NCBI GenBank assembly: GCA_017466325.1
Contig: JAFTUK010000009.1
Span: 1-58,521 of the forward strand
DNA from: Bacteroidaceae bacterium
GTDB lineage: Bacteria > Bacteroidota > Bacteroidia > Bacteroidales > Bacteroidaceae
Reading direction: 5' to 3'
Length of the DNA stretch: 58,521 nt
The notes under the pieces were generated by a model. The model had not been told where the DNA came from. It saw only the letters and a list, made by a program, of their open reading frames with translations, and ran no database searches. Both the position numbers and the translations under genes were made by a program. Below, in pieces: positions 24,875 through 34,498 of the stretch; the first letter of the stretch is position 1, and each line of letters starts with the position of its first letter.

Positions 24875-26530
24875 CTACCTTGCTATTCCCAGTCTCAGGA
24901 GTTCCTCCTGCTTCTTGGTTTCCAGGAACTCATAGATACCGCAAAGATGCTCGCGCACCTTGCCGCCGCCGAACTCGTAGACCTTGGTAACAAGGCCGTC
25001 CAGGAAGTCACGGTCGTGGCTCACCACTATCAGAGTGCCGTCGAAGTCCTGCAGGGCCTGTTTAAGCACGTCCTTGGTTTTTAGGTCCAAATGGTTCGTA
25101 GGCTCGTCGAGGATGAGCAGATTCACGGGTTCGAGCAGAAGTTTCAGTATGGCCAGTCTGGTGCGCTCTCCACCGGACAGCACCTTCACCTTCTTCGTGC
25201 TCTCCTCGCCTCCGAACATGAAGGCGCCAAGCAGGTCGCGTATCTTCAGTCGTATCTCGCCCTTGGCAATATCGTCGATGGTCTGGAATACTGTCAGTTC
25301 GCCGTCCAGCAGCGATGCCTGGTTCTGCGCGAAGTAGCCAATCTGCACGTTGTGACCGAGTTCCAGTTTGCCTTCGTGCTCCAACTGCTGCATGATGCAC
25401 TTCACCAGCGTGGACTTGCCCTCGCCATTACGGCCCACGAAGGCAATCTTGTCACCACGCTCCACGGTGAGGTTCACTCCGCTGAATATCTGCTTCACCT
25501 TGCCCGTATCGGGATTCTCGAACGACTTGGCCACATCGGACATCATCACCGGATAACTGCCTGAGCGCGGACTGGGCGGGAACTTCAGACGCAATGCGCT
25601 GGTATCCTCCTCGTCCAACTCTATGAGTTCCAGTTTCTCCAGCATCTTCACACGGCTCTGCACCTGCAGGGTCTTGGAGTACGTACCTTTGAAGCGCTCT
25701 ATGAAGTCCTTGGTCTCCTGAATCATCTTCTGCTGCTCCTCATACTGCTTCTGCTGCTGGGCACGGCGTTCCTTGCGCAGTTCCAGATAGTGCGAGTAGG
25801 TGGCCTTGTAGTCGTAGATGCGTCCCATGGTCACCTCAATGGTGCGTGTGGTGATATTGTCCACGAACTTGCGGTCGTGACTGATGACCACCACCGCCTT
25901 GCTGCTCTCGCGGATGAAGTCCTCGAGCCAACCGATACTCTCAATGTCCAGATGGTTCGTAGGCTCGTCAAGAAGCAGCACATCGGGGTTCTTCAGCAGT
26001 AGTTTGGCCAGTTCTATGCGCATGCGCCAACCTCCCGAGAACTCGCTTGTGGGACGGTTGAACTCTTCACGTTTGAAGCCGAGACCCAGCAATGTCTTCT
26101 CCACGTCCTCTTCAAAATGGGTCATGTCTATGGCATAGAACTTCTCTGAAAGTGCGCTCACCTTCTCTATCAGTGCCATGTATTCATCGCTCTCGTAGTC
26201 GGTACGCACGGTAAGTTCCTCGTTTATGCGGTTTATCTCCGCCTCCGTTTCGTGCAGATGGGCAAAGGCCTGGCAGGTTTCCTCGAACACGGTACGTCCG
26301 TCCTCCGTCATCAGATGCTGCGGCAGGTAGGCAATCACCGTGTCCTTGGGTGCGGATACTGTTCCTCTGGTGGCGCCACGGACGCCTGCCAGTATCTTCA
26401 GCAAGGTGCTCTTTCCCGCACCGTTCTTGCCCATCAGGGCTATGCGGTCCTTCTCGTTTATCTGGAAGGATATATCCTTGAACAATGTCGTGCCGCCGAA
26501 TTCGACGGTCAGTCCATCTACTGTTATCAT
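24875..26530 (-). CDS. ABC-F family ATPase (ribosome-associated)
   Basis: 551 residues with two ABC ATPase domains and no membrane segment. First: Walker A GKNGAGKST, signature SGGWRMRIELA, Walker B LLLDEPTNHLD. Second: GRNGEGKST, LSGGERTRLAI, LLILDEPTNHLD. The linker (about 240-310, RKERRAQQQKQYEEQQK) is the charged helical arm typical of ABC-F proteins, which bind the ribosomal E site and relieve stalled translation or protect against antibiotics. The subtype cannot be settled from sequence alone; it is closest in layout to the YdiF/Uup-like group. Promoter TAAATTTG at 26555-26562. Confidence 0.9.
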   Translation of the reverse strand: MITVDGLTVEFGGTTLFKDISFQINEKDRIALMGKNGAGKSTLLKILAGVRGATRGTVSAPKDTVIAYLPQHLMTEDGRTVFEETCQAFAHLHETEAEINRINEELTVRTDYESDEYMALIEKVSALSEKFYAIDMTHFEEDVEKTLLGLGFKREEFNRPTSEFSGGWRMRIELAKLLLKNPDVLLLDEPTNHLDIESIGWLEDFIRESSKAVVVISHDRKFVDNITTRTIEVTMGRIYDYKATYSHYLELRKERRAQQQKQYEEQQKMIQETKDFIERFKGTYSKTLQVQSRVKMLEKLELIELDEEDTSALRLKFPPSPRSGSYPVMMSDVAKSFENPDTGKVKQIFSGVNLTVERGDKIAFVGRNGEGKSTLVKCIMQQLEHEGKLELGHNVQIGYFAQNQASLLDGELTVFQTIDDIAKGEIRLKIRDLLGAFMFGGEESTKKVKVLSGGERTRLAILKLLLEPVNLLILDEPTNHLDLKTKDVLKQALQDFDGTLIVVSHDRDFLDGLVTKVYEFGGGKVREHLCGIYEFLETKKQEELLRLGIAR

Positions 26531-26554
26531 GTCGTTTCTATCTGTTTATGTGCA

Positions 26555-26562
26555 CAAATTTA
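26555..26562 (-). promoter_or_regulatory. -7 element of the ABC-F promoter
   Basis: Minus-strand TAAATTTG matches TAnnTTTG and lies 24 bp before the start at 26530. Confidence 0.55.
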
Positions 26563-26607
26563 CTCATAATTGGGGAAACGACCAAATATTTCCTTTATAA
26601 TAGCATC

Positions 26608-26639
26608 GGGACCGGGAGCACATGCTGTGTCCCGGTCCC
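26608..26639 (-). terminator. Hairpin after the M6 protease gene
   Basis: GGGACCGGGA and TCCCGGTCCC form a 10-bp GC-rich stem around a 12-base loop, between the M6 stop and the ABC-F promoter. The tail is AT-rich but has no pure T-run. Confidence 0.65.
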
Positions 26640-26702
26640 GTGTCTGTTCCTATATATTATATATAAGGTATAGGCAAATGCGTGCGCCCAAGGAATATGG
26701 GG

Positions 26703-28823
26703 TTATCGTACCACTTTCTTGCCGTTCACGATGTAAATGCCCTTGGCATTCATGTCATGGATACGGCGGCCGCTAAGGTCATAGGCGGCGTTCTTTCCGG
26801 CATTCTCCTGCTGGATGTAACCGCCGTCAATCTCCTCTATACCTGTCTGGGTATTGTCCACCACCATCATATCGTCTATGTACAGGCGGCAATCTGCGGA
26901 CAGGGTTATCCTGGCATCACCTGTGCCACTAACCTCAGTCTTGAACTCGGTCCACTCCTGCGGAGTCAGCGTGACGGATGTTGCAGACAGGGATATGTCG
27001 GGATTGTCTGTTGACAGTTTCAGGGTCATCGTACCCTCTGCGGCATAGGGAGCCACACGAACTGTCATGGTATTGGAACCTGTGAATCGGATTGAAGGTG
27101 TAACTACATCCTCGGCGGCCAGATTGCCGAATCGGCCACAATGGCGTCCGCCCTTCATATAGGACGCGCTCCAGCCTTCGTTGTCGGGACGGAATGTGCC
27201 GACACCAACCTTGAACGTCAACCAACTGCCGTCGTTTGCACCCGTTCCGTTGCAATCGTCGAAAGTTTCAGAGAACAACACGGACTTGTCTGCAGAGCAG
27301 AGGTCGCCAAACACAAAGGACATGGTTCCGTCGTCATTTCTGCCGATGCGGTTCACACGGATGTTCATCATCTTGCTGCCATCGGTATTGGCATTGTGCA
27401 GCGTTGCTGCCGGCGTGCTGTAGTTGGACAGGACATTCAGGTTGTTGTATGGATACGGGTCGGTTGTCTCGTTCCTATCGCCCTCGGTATTGTCAGCATG
27501 GAATATGGTCAGGCGCTGATGATCGTTCACGCCCTCGAGGAACGTGTTCGGAGCATTGTAGTAGTCGAATATCTGCTTGTCATAGTCAACATGCAGGATC
27601 AGCATGCCCTCGGCAGGGATATTCTTGTCCCATCCGCTCTGTGCCCTGTGCTCTATCATATAATATTCATTGCGATAGGCCGGATTGTATATGATATAGG
27701 ACTGACCGCCCTCGCTCAGGGGCTTCATGTCCCTTACCACGGCATCAAAGGTAAGTTCCACAGGCTCCAGCCATCCTGCCATCATCTTCTCCCAACTGGT
27801 ATAGCCAGCCGGAGTATAGCCGTTGTTGTTATAACTGCCGCTGTTCATCAGGTCCCAGGTACCCATGCCATAGTTTGCAGACGTGTTGCCGCTGTTGCCC
27901 GAAGTATCGTACATGTCGGGCAAACCAAGGCAATGCGAGAACTCGTGGCAAAGGGTGCCGATGCCTGCGGTGTTGCCTTTCTGGTTAACCTCGTTGGAAC
28001 AGGCATAGGTGTCGATAGTTATGCCGTCCTTAACCATAGGCTGGAAGTTGGTCTCCTTAACATACCTGAGGTTATGCTTGTGCGGCCATATCGTATTGCT
28101 GCCAGCACCGGTTGCCTGACCGCCACCTGCATAGATGAAGTAGACCTGCTCTACCTCATTGTCGCCGTTCCAGTCATAATCGGCCCAATTCACCTGGTCC
28201 GACACCATGTTGATGGCACTGACCAGCATGGAGCCAACATTTACGTCAATGTCGCCATTACTGCCATCCTGACCATAGAAAGCATAACTGTCGAGCATCT
28301 TCACCGGGCCTACGACATCGAAATTCAGTTCAAACTGTCCGTCGCTCTGGGCATAGAAATAGTCATGGACGCTGCCCTTCTGCCTGCCGTCGTCGAAAGC
28401 CTTCTCGTTAGCCTGTCTGTTGTAATATGCCTGAGCGTCAGTCATACTGAAGGCCTTGTCCTTGAACTCTACCAGTATTATCAAACCTTTTTTGTTGCCA
28501 ACATATTCTACCTTGCTGCTACCAGCAGAAGATTTACGGGCCTGTGCCGCACGGTTGTCTCCATAAGCGATGGCACGCTTGGCATAAGCGATAGAATCTA
28601 TTTCATGCGCACTCGCCATACGGAGCACGCCGTTACGTTCCAGATACCGCACCCCTTCTGCCGTTTGCCAGAAGTGTACATGTTCGTCACCCTTCAGTTC
28701 CACCCTCACTTCACGGCCATCGGCCAGTTTCTTTGTCTGCCAAAGACCCGGCATTGCGCGGTCGGCAAAGGCTGACAAGGCCAGACAAGTTATGAAGGCA
28801 ACTGATGTTAATACTTTCTTCAT
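26703..28823 (-). CDS. M6-family secreted metalloprotease
   Basis: 706 residues from ATG 28823. Signal peptide 1-20 (VAFITCLALSAFA). The M6 (immune-inhibitor-A-like) catalytic domain has the zinc motif CHEFSHCLGLPD with His293, Glu294, His297 and Asp303, preceded by YDWNGDNEVEQVYFIYAG. A beta-sandwich domain (about 530-660, DGSWLTFKVGVG... YIDDMMVVDNTQ) precedes the C-terminal tail AYDLSGRRIHD...KGIYIVNGKKVV, a presumed export or anchoring motif shared with other proteins in this window. It degrades proteins outside the cell. A terminator separates it from the upstream SusCD operon, but proximity suggests it supplies peptides for that importer. An upstream start at 28898 would disrupt the signal peptide. 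Confidence 0.9.
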   Translation of the reverse strand: MKKVLTSVAFITCLALSAFADRAMPGLWQTKKLADGREVRVELKGDEHVHFWQTAEGVRYLERNGVLRMASAHEIDSIAYAKRAIAYGDNRAAQARKSSAGSSKVEYVGNKKGLIILVEFKDKAFSMTDAQAYYNRQANEKAFDDGRQKGSVHDYFYAQSDGQFELNFDVVGPVKMLDSYAFYGQDGSNGDIDVNVGSMLVSAINMVSDQVNWADYDWNGDNEVEQVYFIYAGGGQATGAGSNTIWPHKHNLRYVKETNFQPMVKDGITIDTYACSNEVNQKGNTAGIGTLCHEFSHCLGLPDMYDTSGNSGNTSANYGMGTWDLMNSGSYNNNGYTPAGYTSWEKMMAGWLEPVELTFDAVVRDMKPLSEGGQSYIIYNPAYRNEYYMIEHRAQSGWDKNIPAEGMLILHVDYDKQIFDYYNAPNTFLEGVNDHQRLTIFHADNTEGDRNETTDPYPYNNLNVLSNYSTPAATLHNANTDGSKMMNIRVNRIGRNDDGTMSFVFGDLCSADKSVLFSETFDDCNGTGANDGSWLTFKVGVGTFRPDNEGWSASYMKGGRHCGRFGNLAAEDVVTPSIRFTGSNTMTVRVAPYAAEGTMTLKLSTDNPDISLSATSVTLTPQEWTEFKTEVSGTGDARITLSADCRLYIDDMMVVDNTQTGIEEIDGGYIQQENAGKNAAYDLSGRRIHDMNAKGIYIVNGKKVVR

Positions 28824-28880
28824 ATATATGTTCTTATTAAAGACTACTCTGATTGGCATGCGCCAAATTACCTTAGGGCC

Positions 28881-28917
28881 AAAAAGGGGCAAGCACAACT
28901 AATGGAATGCTTGCCCC
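28881..28917 (-). terminator. Rho-independent terminator of the SusCD-lipoprotein operon
   Basis: On the minus strand GGGGCAAGCA, 12-base loop, TGCTTGCCCC, followed by TTTTT. Confidence 0.92.
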
Positions 28918-28955
28918 TAATTTCTATTTAAAGTTTTCTGATTGACAGAAAGGTA

Positions 28956-29840
28956 TTAACGGGTCATCTTGACACCGGCTTCACGGAACCAAACGTAGCC
29001 AGTAAATGCACCGCTCTGGAACAAGCCACCGGTGAATGTAGCATCACCGAAATCAATGGTCTTGCTGTCAGCAGATACGTTTGCGGCAAAATCTGTTGTT
29101 GTCAGATAGCCATCCACCAAGTTGTAGAGATAGATATCGCAAACACCAATTCCTGAGAAGTTGACACCCTCTGCAAACAGTTCACCAGCCTTGATATAAA
29201 CCTCGGGCTTTCCTTCCTCGAAGTTGTAGCTGTAAGGCATTGTGAGCACTGTCCAGTCGTAACCCATCATACCGGTCACATACAGAACATTATTGTAGTC
29301 GGGATCACCCTCAGAAGCGGCATGAACAGTTACGTTCCACTTAGAACCACCTTCAGTAGTCATTGTCCACTTGCCGGCCATTGCCTCGTAGGGGCTGGGA
29401 TCCTTCAGTGTTACTACGCATGATGCCTTCTCTGCATCGATAGTAGCACCCTTTGCACTTACGATGGTAACAACGAATGCACGGTTCTTCTCGTTAACCT
29501 TCTCGTCGTTAACTGCGATTACCTCCAGGTTACCCTTCTCTGAATCTGCAGCAACATTGATAACATTGCTGGTGACAAGATAGTTCTCGTCTGCAATGGC
29601 AGGAGCCAACTCATCATTCTCTTCAACGGGAGCTACCTCGAAAGTAACCTGCACAGCAGCATTGCGCTCGCCTGCAACCACGAAGGGAATATTGAACATG
29701 CCGGCAGCCTCACTAACAGTCATGGCCTCACTTGCCATGCTTACCACGGCCTCACCGCTTGTGTTCCACTCTTCGTTCTCAGAGCAGGAAGCGAAAGCAA
29801 GGACAGCACCGGCCAGCAAAAATATTTTTGATAGTTTCAT
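28956..29840 (-). CDS. Surface lipoprotein of the SusCD operon (SusE-position)
   Basis: 294 residues. Lipobox FASC (Cys19). The N-terminal half has Calx-beta-like strands (VQVTFEVAP... NRAFVVTIVSAKGATIDAEKASCVVTLKD), and the C-terminal half is another beta domain with AMAGKWTMTTEGGSKWNVTV and DYNNVLYVTGMMGYDWT. It sits 34 bp after susD, the position of the substrate-binding SusE/F-type lipoproteins of Bacteroidetes importers. No specific family recognised. It is the last gene before the terminator at 28881. Confidence 0.78.
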   Translation of the reverse strand: MKLSKIFLLAGAVLAFASCSENEEWNTSGEAVVSMASEAMTVSEAAGMFNIPFVVAGERNAAVQVTFEVAPVEENDELAPAIADENYLVTSNVINVAADSEKGNLEVIAVNDEKVNEKNRAFVVTIVSAKGATIDAEKASCVVTLKDPSPYEAMAGKWTMTTEGGSKWNVTVHAASEGDPDYNNVLYVTGMMGYDWTVLTMPYSYNFEEGKPEVYIKAGELFAEGVNFSGIGVCDIYLYNLVDGYLTTTDFAANVSADSKTIDFGDATFTGGLFQSGAFTGYVWFREAGVKMTR

Positions 29841-29874
29841 AACTTTATTTCTTGTTTGTTAAGCAAATGTTAGA

Positions 29875-31404
29875 TTAGTAACCGGGATTCTGCTGACCCT
29901 TCAACTGGGGGTTAGAGTCCATCTCTGTCTTGGGGATGGGCCAGGTGAAGCGGTAGTCGTCCTTGTCGTACTTCATGGCACGGCCGGCAGCAACCACTAC
30001 AGCGTCCAGAGCAGGATTCTCAGAATGGTCTGCATAGCGCTGGAAGCCAATGTTCCAACGGCGCAGGTCGCTCATACGGAAGCCTTCACCGATAAACTCG
30101 CGCTCGCGCTCGCCCTGAACGGCGGTCAGCAACTGGTCGGCAGTGAAGTTACCTGCGGTGTGACCGCTGATACGGTTAGCCAGGAACTCGTTCATGTAGG
30201 CGTTAGCCTCGGCCAAAGTTGCAGAGTTGTGTGCACCTGCCTCGGCAGCAATCAGGTACTGCTCTGAGAGACGGAACAACTTGGGCATGTTCACATAGTT
30301 GTTCTCCTCGGTGGTACGCAGGGCGGGGTTGCCGGGGTACTTGAGGAATACATAAGATGCATAGAGGGTACCCTCGATGTCCAGGCTCCAAACCTTGAAG
30401 TAAGAATCGAAACGAACGTCGCCATCGGGGAAGTTTGCCAGAGTGTAGAATGTGGGGATGTAGTCGGCAGAGGTCTCGTTGGTGCTTGCGGTATAAGCGG
30501 CACCGGTAGAAGACAGACCCTCCTGCTTGCTCATGAAGCTACGCATGATGATCTCGTTGCTCTCGTCGTTAACCCACATTGAGGGATACTCCTCGATGGT
30601 AGCCAGAGTGTAAACACCAGACTCGATAACCTCCTTTGCCTTGGCAAAAGCGGTCTCGTAATCGCCCTTGACCAGAGCCACACGAGCCTGCATGGCGGCT
30701 ACGGCGTGAGAAGAGAGGTAGATAGCATTGGGAGCAACATTTGAAGCGTCAACGGCCTCATACTCCTTCAGACCAGTGTAAGCAGCCTCCAGATCGCTCT
30801 CAATCAGAGCGTATGTAGCATCCAGAGAACTACGGCTGGGATATGCGTCAACATCACCGGTGGGGTTGTACTTTGTAACCAGCATGGCACCGGTACCTTC
30901 CTTGGTAGCGTCTACCTCTGCATAAGGCTCAGAGAAGTGGTCTGCCAGGAAGAAGTAGCTGTAGGCACGCAGGAAGTGACCCTCGGCCTTGTAGCGGTTG
31001 ATCAGGGCCAGGTTAGCCTCGTCATATGCACCGGACTTGGCCATTTCGCCAGCCTTTTCAATCAGATAGTTGGCAGTAGCAATACGGCTATAGCAACCAG
31101 CAAACATGCTCTCGATGTCACCATCTGCAGATGTCAGCAGACCGTTAGAGAATGTACCTACACGGTTACCGTTGCTGATAAGACCGTGGAACTGGTCCAT
31201 CTGGATGTCCTGATATGTAATCCAGCCGCCAGTGTTCATGCCACGCAGGGCAGAGTAAACGCCTGCACGGAAACGACCGAGGTCGTTCACGTTCTGGACT
31301 GCTGTGGTCTCGTCGATAGAGCCGAAAGGCTTCTTGTCCATTTCACAGGATGAGAGAAGGCCAAGACCCAGCACCAGCATCAATGAAATATATATTTTCT
31401 TCAT
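29875..31404 (-). CDS. SusD/RagB-family outer-membrane lipoprotein
   Basis: 509 residues. Lipobox LLSSC (Cys20), then EMDKKPFGSIDETTAVQN. Family features: helical TPR-like fold with FLRAYSYFFLADHFSEPYAEVDA, YLSSHAVAAMQARVALVKGDYETAFAKAKEVI, and the C-terminal EREREFIGEGFRMSDLRRW followed by WPIPKTEMDSNPQLKGQQNPGY. It forms the lid over the SusC barrel and captures the ligand. It lies 43 bp after susC. The ligand may be peptides rather than glycans, given the adjacent M6 protease and the absence of a glycosidase in the operon; this is inference. Confidence 0.94.
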   Translation of the reverse strand: MKKIYISLMLVLGLGLLSSCEMDKKPFGSIDETTAVQNVNDLGRFRAGVYSALRGMNTGGWITYQDIQMDQFHGLISNGNRVGTFSNGLLTSADGDIESMFAGCYSRIATANYLIEKAGEMAKSGAYDEANLALINRYKAEGHFLRAYSYFFLADHFSEPYAEVDATKEGTGAMLVTKYNPTGDVDAYPSRSSLDATYALIESDLEAAYTGLKEYEAVDASNVAPNAIYLSSHAVAAMQARVALVKGDYETAFAKAKEVIESGVYTLATIEEYPSMWVNDESNEIIMRSFMSKQEGLSSTGAAYTASTNETSADYIPTFYTLANFPDGDVRFDSYFKVWSLDIEGTLYASYVFLKYPGNPALRTTEENNYVNMPKLFRLSEQYLIAAEAGAHNSATLAEANAYMNEFLANRISGHTAGNFTADQLLTAVQGEREREFIGEGFRMSDLRRWNIGFQRYADHSENPALDAVVVAAGRAMKYDKDDYRFTWPIPKTEMDSNPQLKGQQNPGY

Positions 31405-31447
31405 ATTGTTTTATGCTTCTTTTTTCCTTAAATGATTTGATTTACCA

Positions 31448-34426
31448 TTAGAATGTCAACTCCATACCGAACACGAACTGACGGGTGTTGGGGTAGTTGA
31501 ACTTAACGAGGTTGATGTCGGGCTCGGGATCGTAACCAGAGAACTTGGTAGCAGTGAAGAGGTTACGTCCTACGAAGAATACCTTGGCATTCTGGATACC
31601 CTTGGTAGCCTTCATCCACTTCTCGGGGAAGCTGTACTGAACAATCAGGTTCTTCATGCGCAGGAATGAAGCATCCTCCAACAGGTGGGTATCAAACTGT
31701 ACCTGCTCACCGTACTTGGGAATGTCGGTGATGTCGCCGGGCTTGGTCCAGATGTTCAACATATCAACACTCTGGTTGAAAGAAGTACCCTGGTTGGCGT
31801 TCTTCAGGAAGTAGTTGTCGTTGTTGATCATGTACTTGCCTGCCTGCCATGCGAAGTCAGCAGTAATAGAAAGACCCTTCCAAGAGAAGCTGGTACCGAA
31901 ACCACCGCTCCAGGGAGCATAACGCTGCTTGCCGGTGAACTTGGAGTCGCGCTCCTCGTTGTAAACCTTTGTCAGGTTGCCGTCCTTGTCGTACCACATG
32001 GGCTTACCGTCGCGGGGGTCAACACCTGCATACTCTACATAGTAGAACTCGCCATAGGGCTTGCCCACCTCGAGCTTCAGACCGGTGTTGGCGATGATGT
32101 ACTCGTCGCGGCCGGCGAACAACTCAGTAATCTCGTTCTTGTTGTAGTTAACATTTGCCTTGAAGGTCCAGTCGAAGTCGTTGCCCTTCAGGATCTTAAC
32201 GTTCACGTCGGCATCAAAGCCCTTGTTGACCATGGCACCGATGTTGCCCATACCGCCACCGAAACCGGTTGTGTAAGAGAAGGGAATAGACATGAGCATG
32301 TCAGTGGTCTTTCTGCGGTAAGCATCAACATTCAGGACAACGCGGTCCAGGAAGCCGAATGAAACGCCGGCGTTGAATGAACCAACCTTCTCCCATGTCA
32401 GAGTGCTGTTGCTGGGGTTAGAGATACCCATTGAAGACTGGCCGTTGTACATTGAACCAGTACCGAACAGACCATAGTAGTCGTAAGAACCGGCACCTGT
32501 AGAGTTACCTACCAGACCGTATGTAGCGCGAGCCTGCAGAACATCCAGCCAGTCAACGTCCTTCAGGAAGTTCTCCTTCTTCAGATCCCACATACCACCT
32601 ACAGAGTAGAAGTGACCCCAGCGGTGACCGGGAGCGAACTTAGAGCTGCCGTCGGCACGGTAAGATGCATCCAGGAAGTACTTGCCGTCGAAGTCGTAGG
32701 CAAAGGTAGCGAAGAATGAGTTGAAGCTTTCCTCTGCACGAGAGTCAGAGAGATTGCCGATAGCAATAGAAGTACCGTCGGTAAGACGGAGCTGGCGGGG
32801 ATCGGTCTGACCTTCAGTGAATACACCGAATGAACGGCTTCTTGAGAAGATAGACTCCTGACCGAGCAGGGCAGAGAAGTTGTGACCCTTGACCTTCTTG
32901 CGGTACTCAATGGTGTGAGTGAAGGTGTAAGAGGCATAGCGCTGGAAGCTGTTAGAAACATAGCCCTCGCTTGCAGGTACAGATGTACCCATGGGAGTGG
33001 TGAATGCCTCGTAGGGGATGTAGCGGTTGTCGGTTGTATAGTCATAACCGTCCATAGCCTGCTGGGCGCGGATGGTCAGGCCCTCGATGGGGTTCAACTG
33101 CTCGAATGCGTTCAGCATCAGAGTCAGGTTGTTCTTCTTGTAGCTGCGGTTCTCGTTAACGAAGCTGGGATGCTGCAAACCGCTATACTTCAGTACGTCT
33201 GCACGGTTGCCCCAAACGATGTTGCCCTTGTCGTCGAAAGAATAGTATTTGGGAGCATCGTAAGGCAGAGCCAGACGAGAGAAGATCATGGGGTTAGAGG
33301 TGTAGAGGTCGCTTGCCTCAGCCTCGTTGTTCTGCTGGTAAGAGTTGGTACCGAGGTTAGCCTGTACACCGGCCTTGAACCAACGGTTCAGACGAGCCTC
33401 CACGTTGGCACGCAGAGCCTCACGGTGCATCTTGGACTGCTCGATCAGACCCTCCTGGCTGTGGTGGTTGAAAGACAGGTAGTAGTTGATGTTCTCGCTA
33501 CCGCCGGTCAGGGCAGCGTCTACGGTGTAGGTGGGAGCATTGTTGCTCAGAACCTCATCGCGCCAGTTGGTGCTGATGCCGTAGTTGTTTACCAGATCCT
33601 TGACGCTCTGGCTAACGGGCTGGCCGATCATGTCGCGGAACTGGATGTACTGCTGAGAGTTCATCATCTGCAGACCGTCGGATACGGGAGTAGAGAAACC
33701 GTACTGACCCTTTACAACCAGATTGGCCTTCTCGTTCAACTTACCCTTCTTGCTGGTGATGACGATAACGCCGTTAGCAGCACGAGAACCGTAGATGGCG
33801 GTAGAGGCAGCATCCTTAAGAACGGTGATGTTCTGGATGTCGCTGGGGTTCAATGTGTTGAACATTGTAGAAGAAATGGGAGCACCGTCCAGAATGAACA
33901 GAGGTGTGCTGCTGGAGTTGATAGAGTTGATACCACGCAGACGGATAGAGGCGCTCTTTGAGGGGTCACCGCTTGAAGTCAGTACGCTCAGACCAGAAAC
34001 CTGACCAGCAAGAGCGTCGGTGAAGTTGGGAGTAACAGCCTTCTCCATCTTCTTGTTGTCAACGGTAACAACAGAACCTACCAGAGAACCGAGCTTCTTG
34101 GCGCTACCGTAACCGGTAACAACGAGCTCGTCCATCATCTCCTCGGCGGTCTGCATCTTCACGAGCATGCCGTTCTTGGCGGGACGTTCCATGGTCTCCA
34201 TGGCAATGTAAGAGAACACCAGGGTCTTGCCTGCCTGTGTGTTGATCTTGAACTTACCGTTCATGTCGGTCACAGCTGCAGTCTTTTCACCCTTTACCTT
34301 TACAGAGGCGCCGATGAGGGGCTCGCCATCAGCGGCAGACACTACTGTACCAGTGATTACTGTCTGCGCCCAAGCGGCAATGGTTGCCACCATGCACAGA
34401 AGCATCAATGAGAGTCTTTTTTTCAT
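31448..34426 (-). CDS. SusC/RagA-family TonB-dependent outer-membrane transporter
   Basis: 992 residues. Signal peptide 1-21 (MLLCMVATIAAWAQ). Carboxypeptidase-D-like regulatory domain about 22-90 (ITGTVVSAADGEPLIGASVKVKG), TonB-box region DELVVTGYG, plug with SIRLRGINSINSSSTPLFILDGAP and AASTAIYGSRAANGVIVITSKKG, then the long beta barrel ending VKFNYPNTRQFVFGMELTF. It pairs with SusD to import oligomers. The usual upstream promoter and regulator region is replaced: an IS3-type element ends 9 bp before the start codon, so current expression is uncertain. Confidence 0.95.
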   Translation of the reverse strand: MKKRLSLMLLCMVATIAAWAQTVITGTVVSAADGEPLIGASVKVKGEKTAAVTDMNGKFKINTQAGKTLVFSYIAMETMERPAKNGMLVKMQTAEEMMDELVVTGYGSAKKLGSLVGSVVTVDNKKMEKAVTPNFTDALAGQVSGLSVLTSSGDPSKSASIRLRGINSINSSSTPLFILDGAPISSTMFNTLNPSDIQNITVLKDAASTAIYGSRAANGVIVITSKKGKLNEKANLVVKGQYGFSTPVSDGLQMMNSQQYIQFRDMIGQPVSQSVKDLVNNYGISTNWRDEVLSNNAPTYTVDAALTGGSENINYYLSFNHHSQEGLIEQSKMHREALRANVEARLNRWFKAGVQANLGTNSYQQNNEAEASDLYTSNPMIFSRLALPYDAPKYYSFDDKGNIVWGNRADVLKYSGLQHPSFVNENRSYKKNNLTLMLNAFEQLNPIEGLTIRAQQAMDGYDYTTDNRYIPYEAFTTPMGTSVPASEGYVSNSFQRYASYTFTHTIEYRKKVKGHNFSALLGQESIFSRSRSFGVFTEGQTDPRQLRLTDGTSIAIGNLSDSRAEESFNSFFATFAYDFDGKYFLDASYRADGSSKFAPGHRWGHFYSVGGMWDLKKENFLKDVDWLDVLQARATYGLVGNSTGAGSYDYYGLFGTGSMYNGQSSMGISNPSNSTLTWEKVGSFNAGVSFGFLDRVVLNVDAYRRKTTDMLMSIPFSYTTGFGGGMGNIGAMVNKGFDADVNVKILKGNDFDWTFKANVNYNKNEITELFAGRDEYIIANTGLKLEVGKPYGEFYYVEYAGVDPRDGKPMWYDKDGNLTKVYNEERDSKFTGKQRYAPWSGGFGTSFSWKGLSITADFAWQAGKYMINNDNYFLKNANQGTSFNQSVDMLNIWTKPGDITDIPKYGEQVQFDTHLLEDASFLRMKNLIVQYSFPEKWMKATKGIQNAKVFFVGRNLFTATKFSGYDPEPDINLVKFNYPNTRQFVFGMELTF

Positions 34427-34498
34427 AATGTCTTGTACTGAAATAGGTTGACTCCCAGATAGCCTTAAATGTTAAATTATCCAATTCATTTAAGAATT

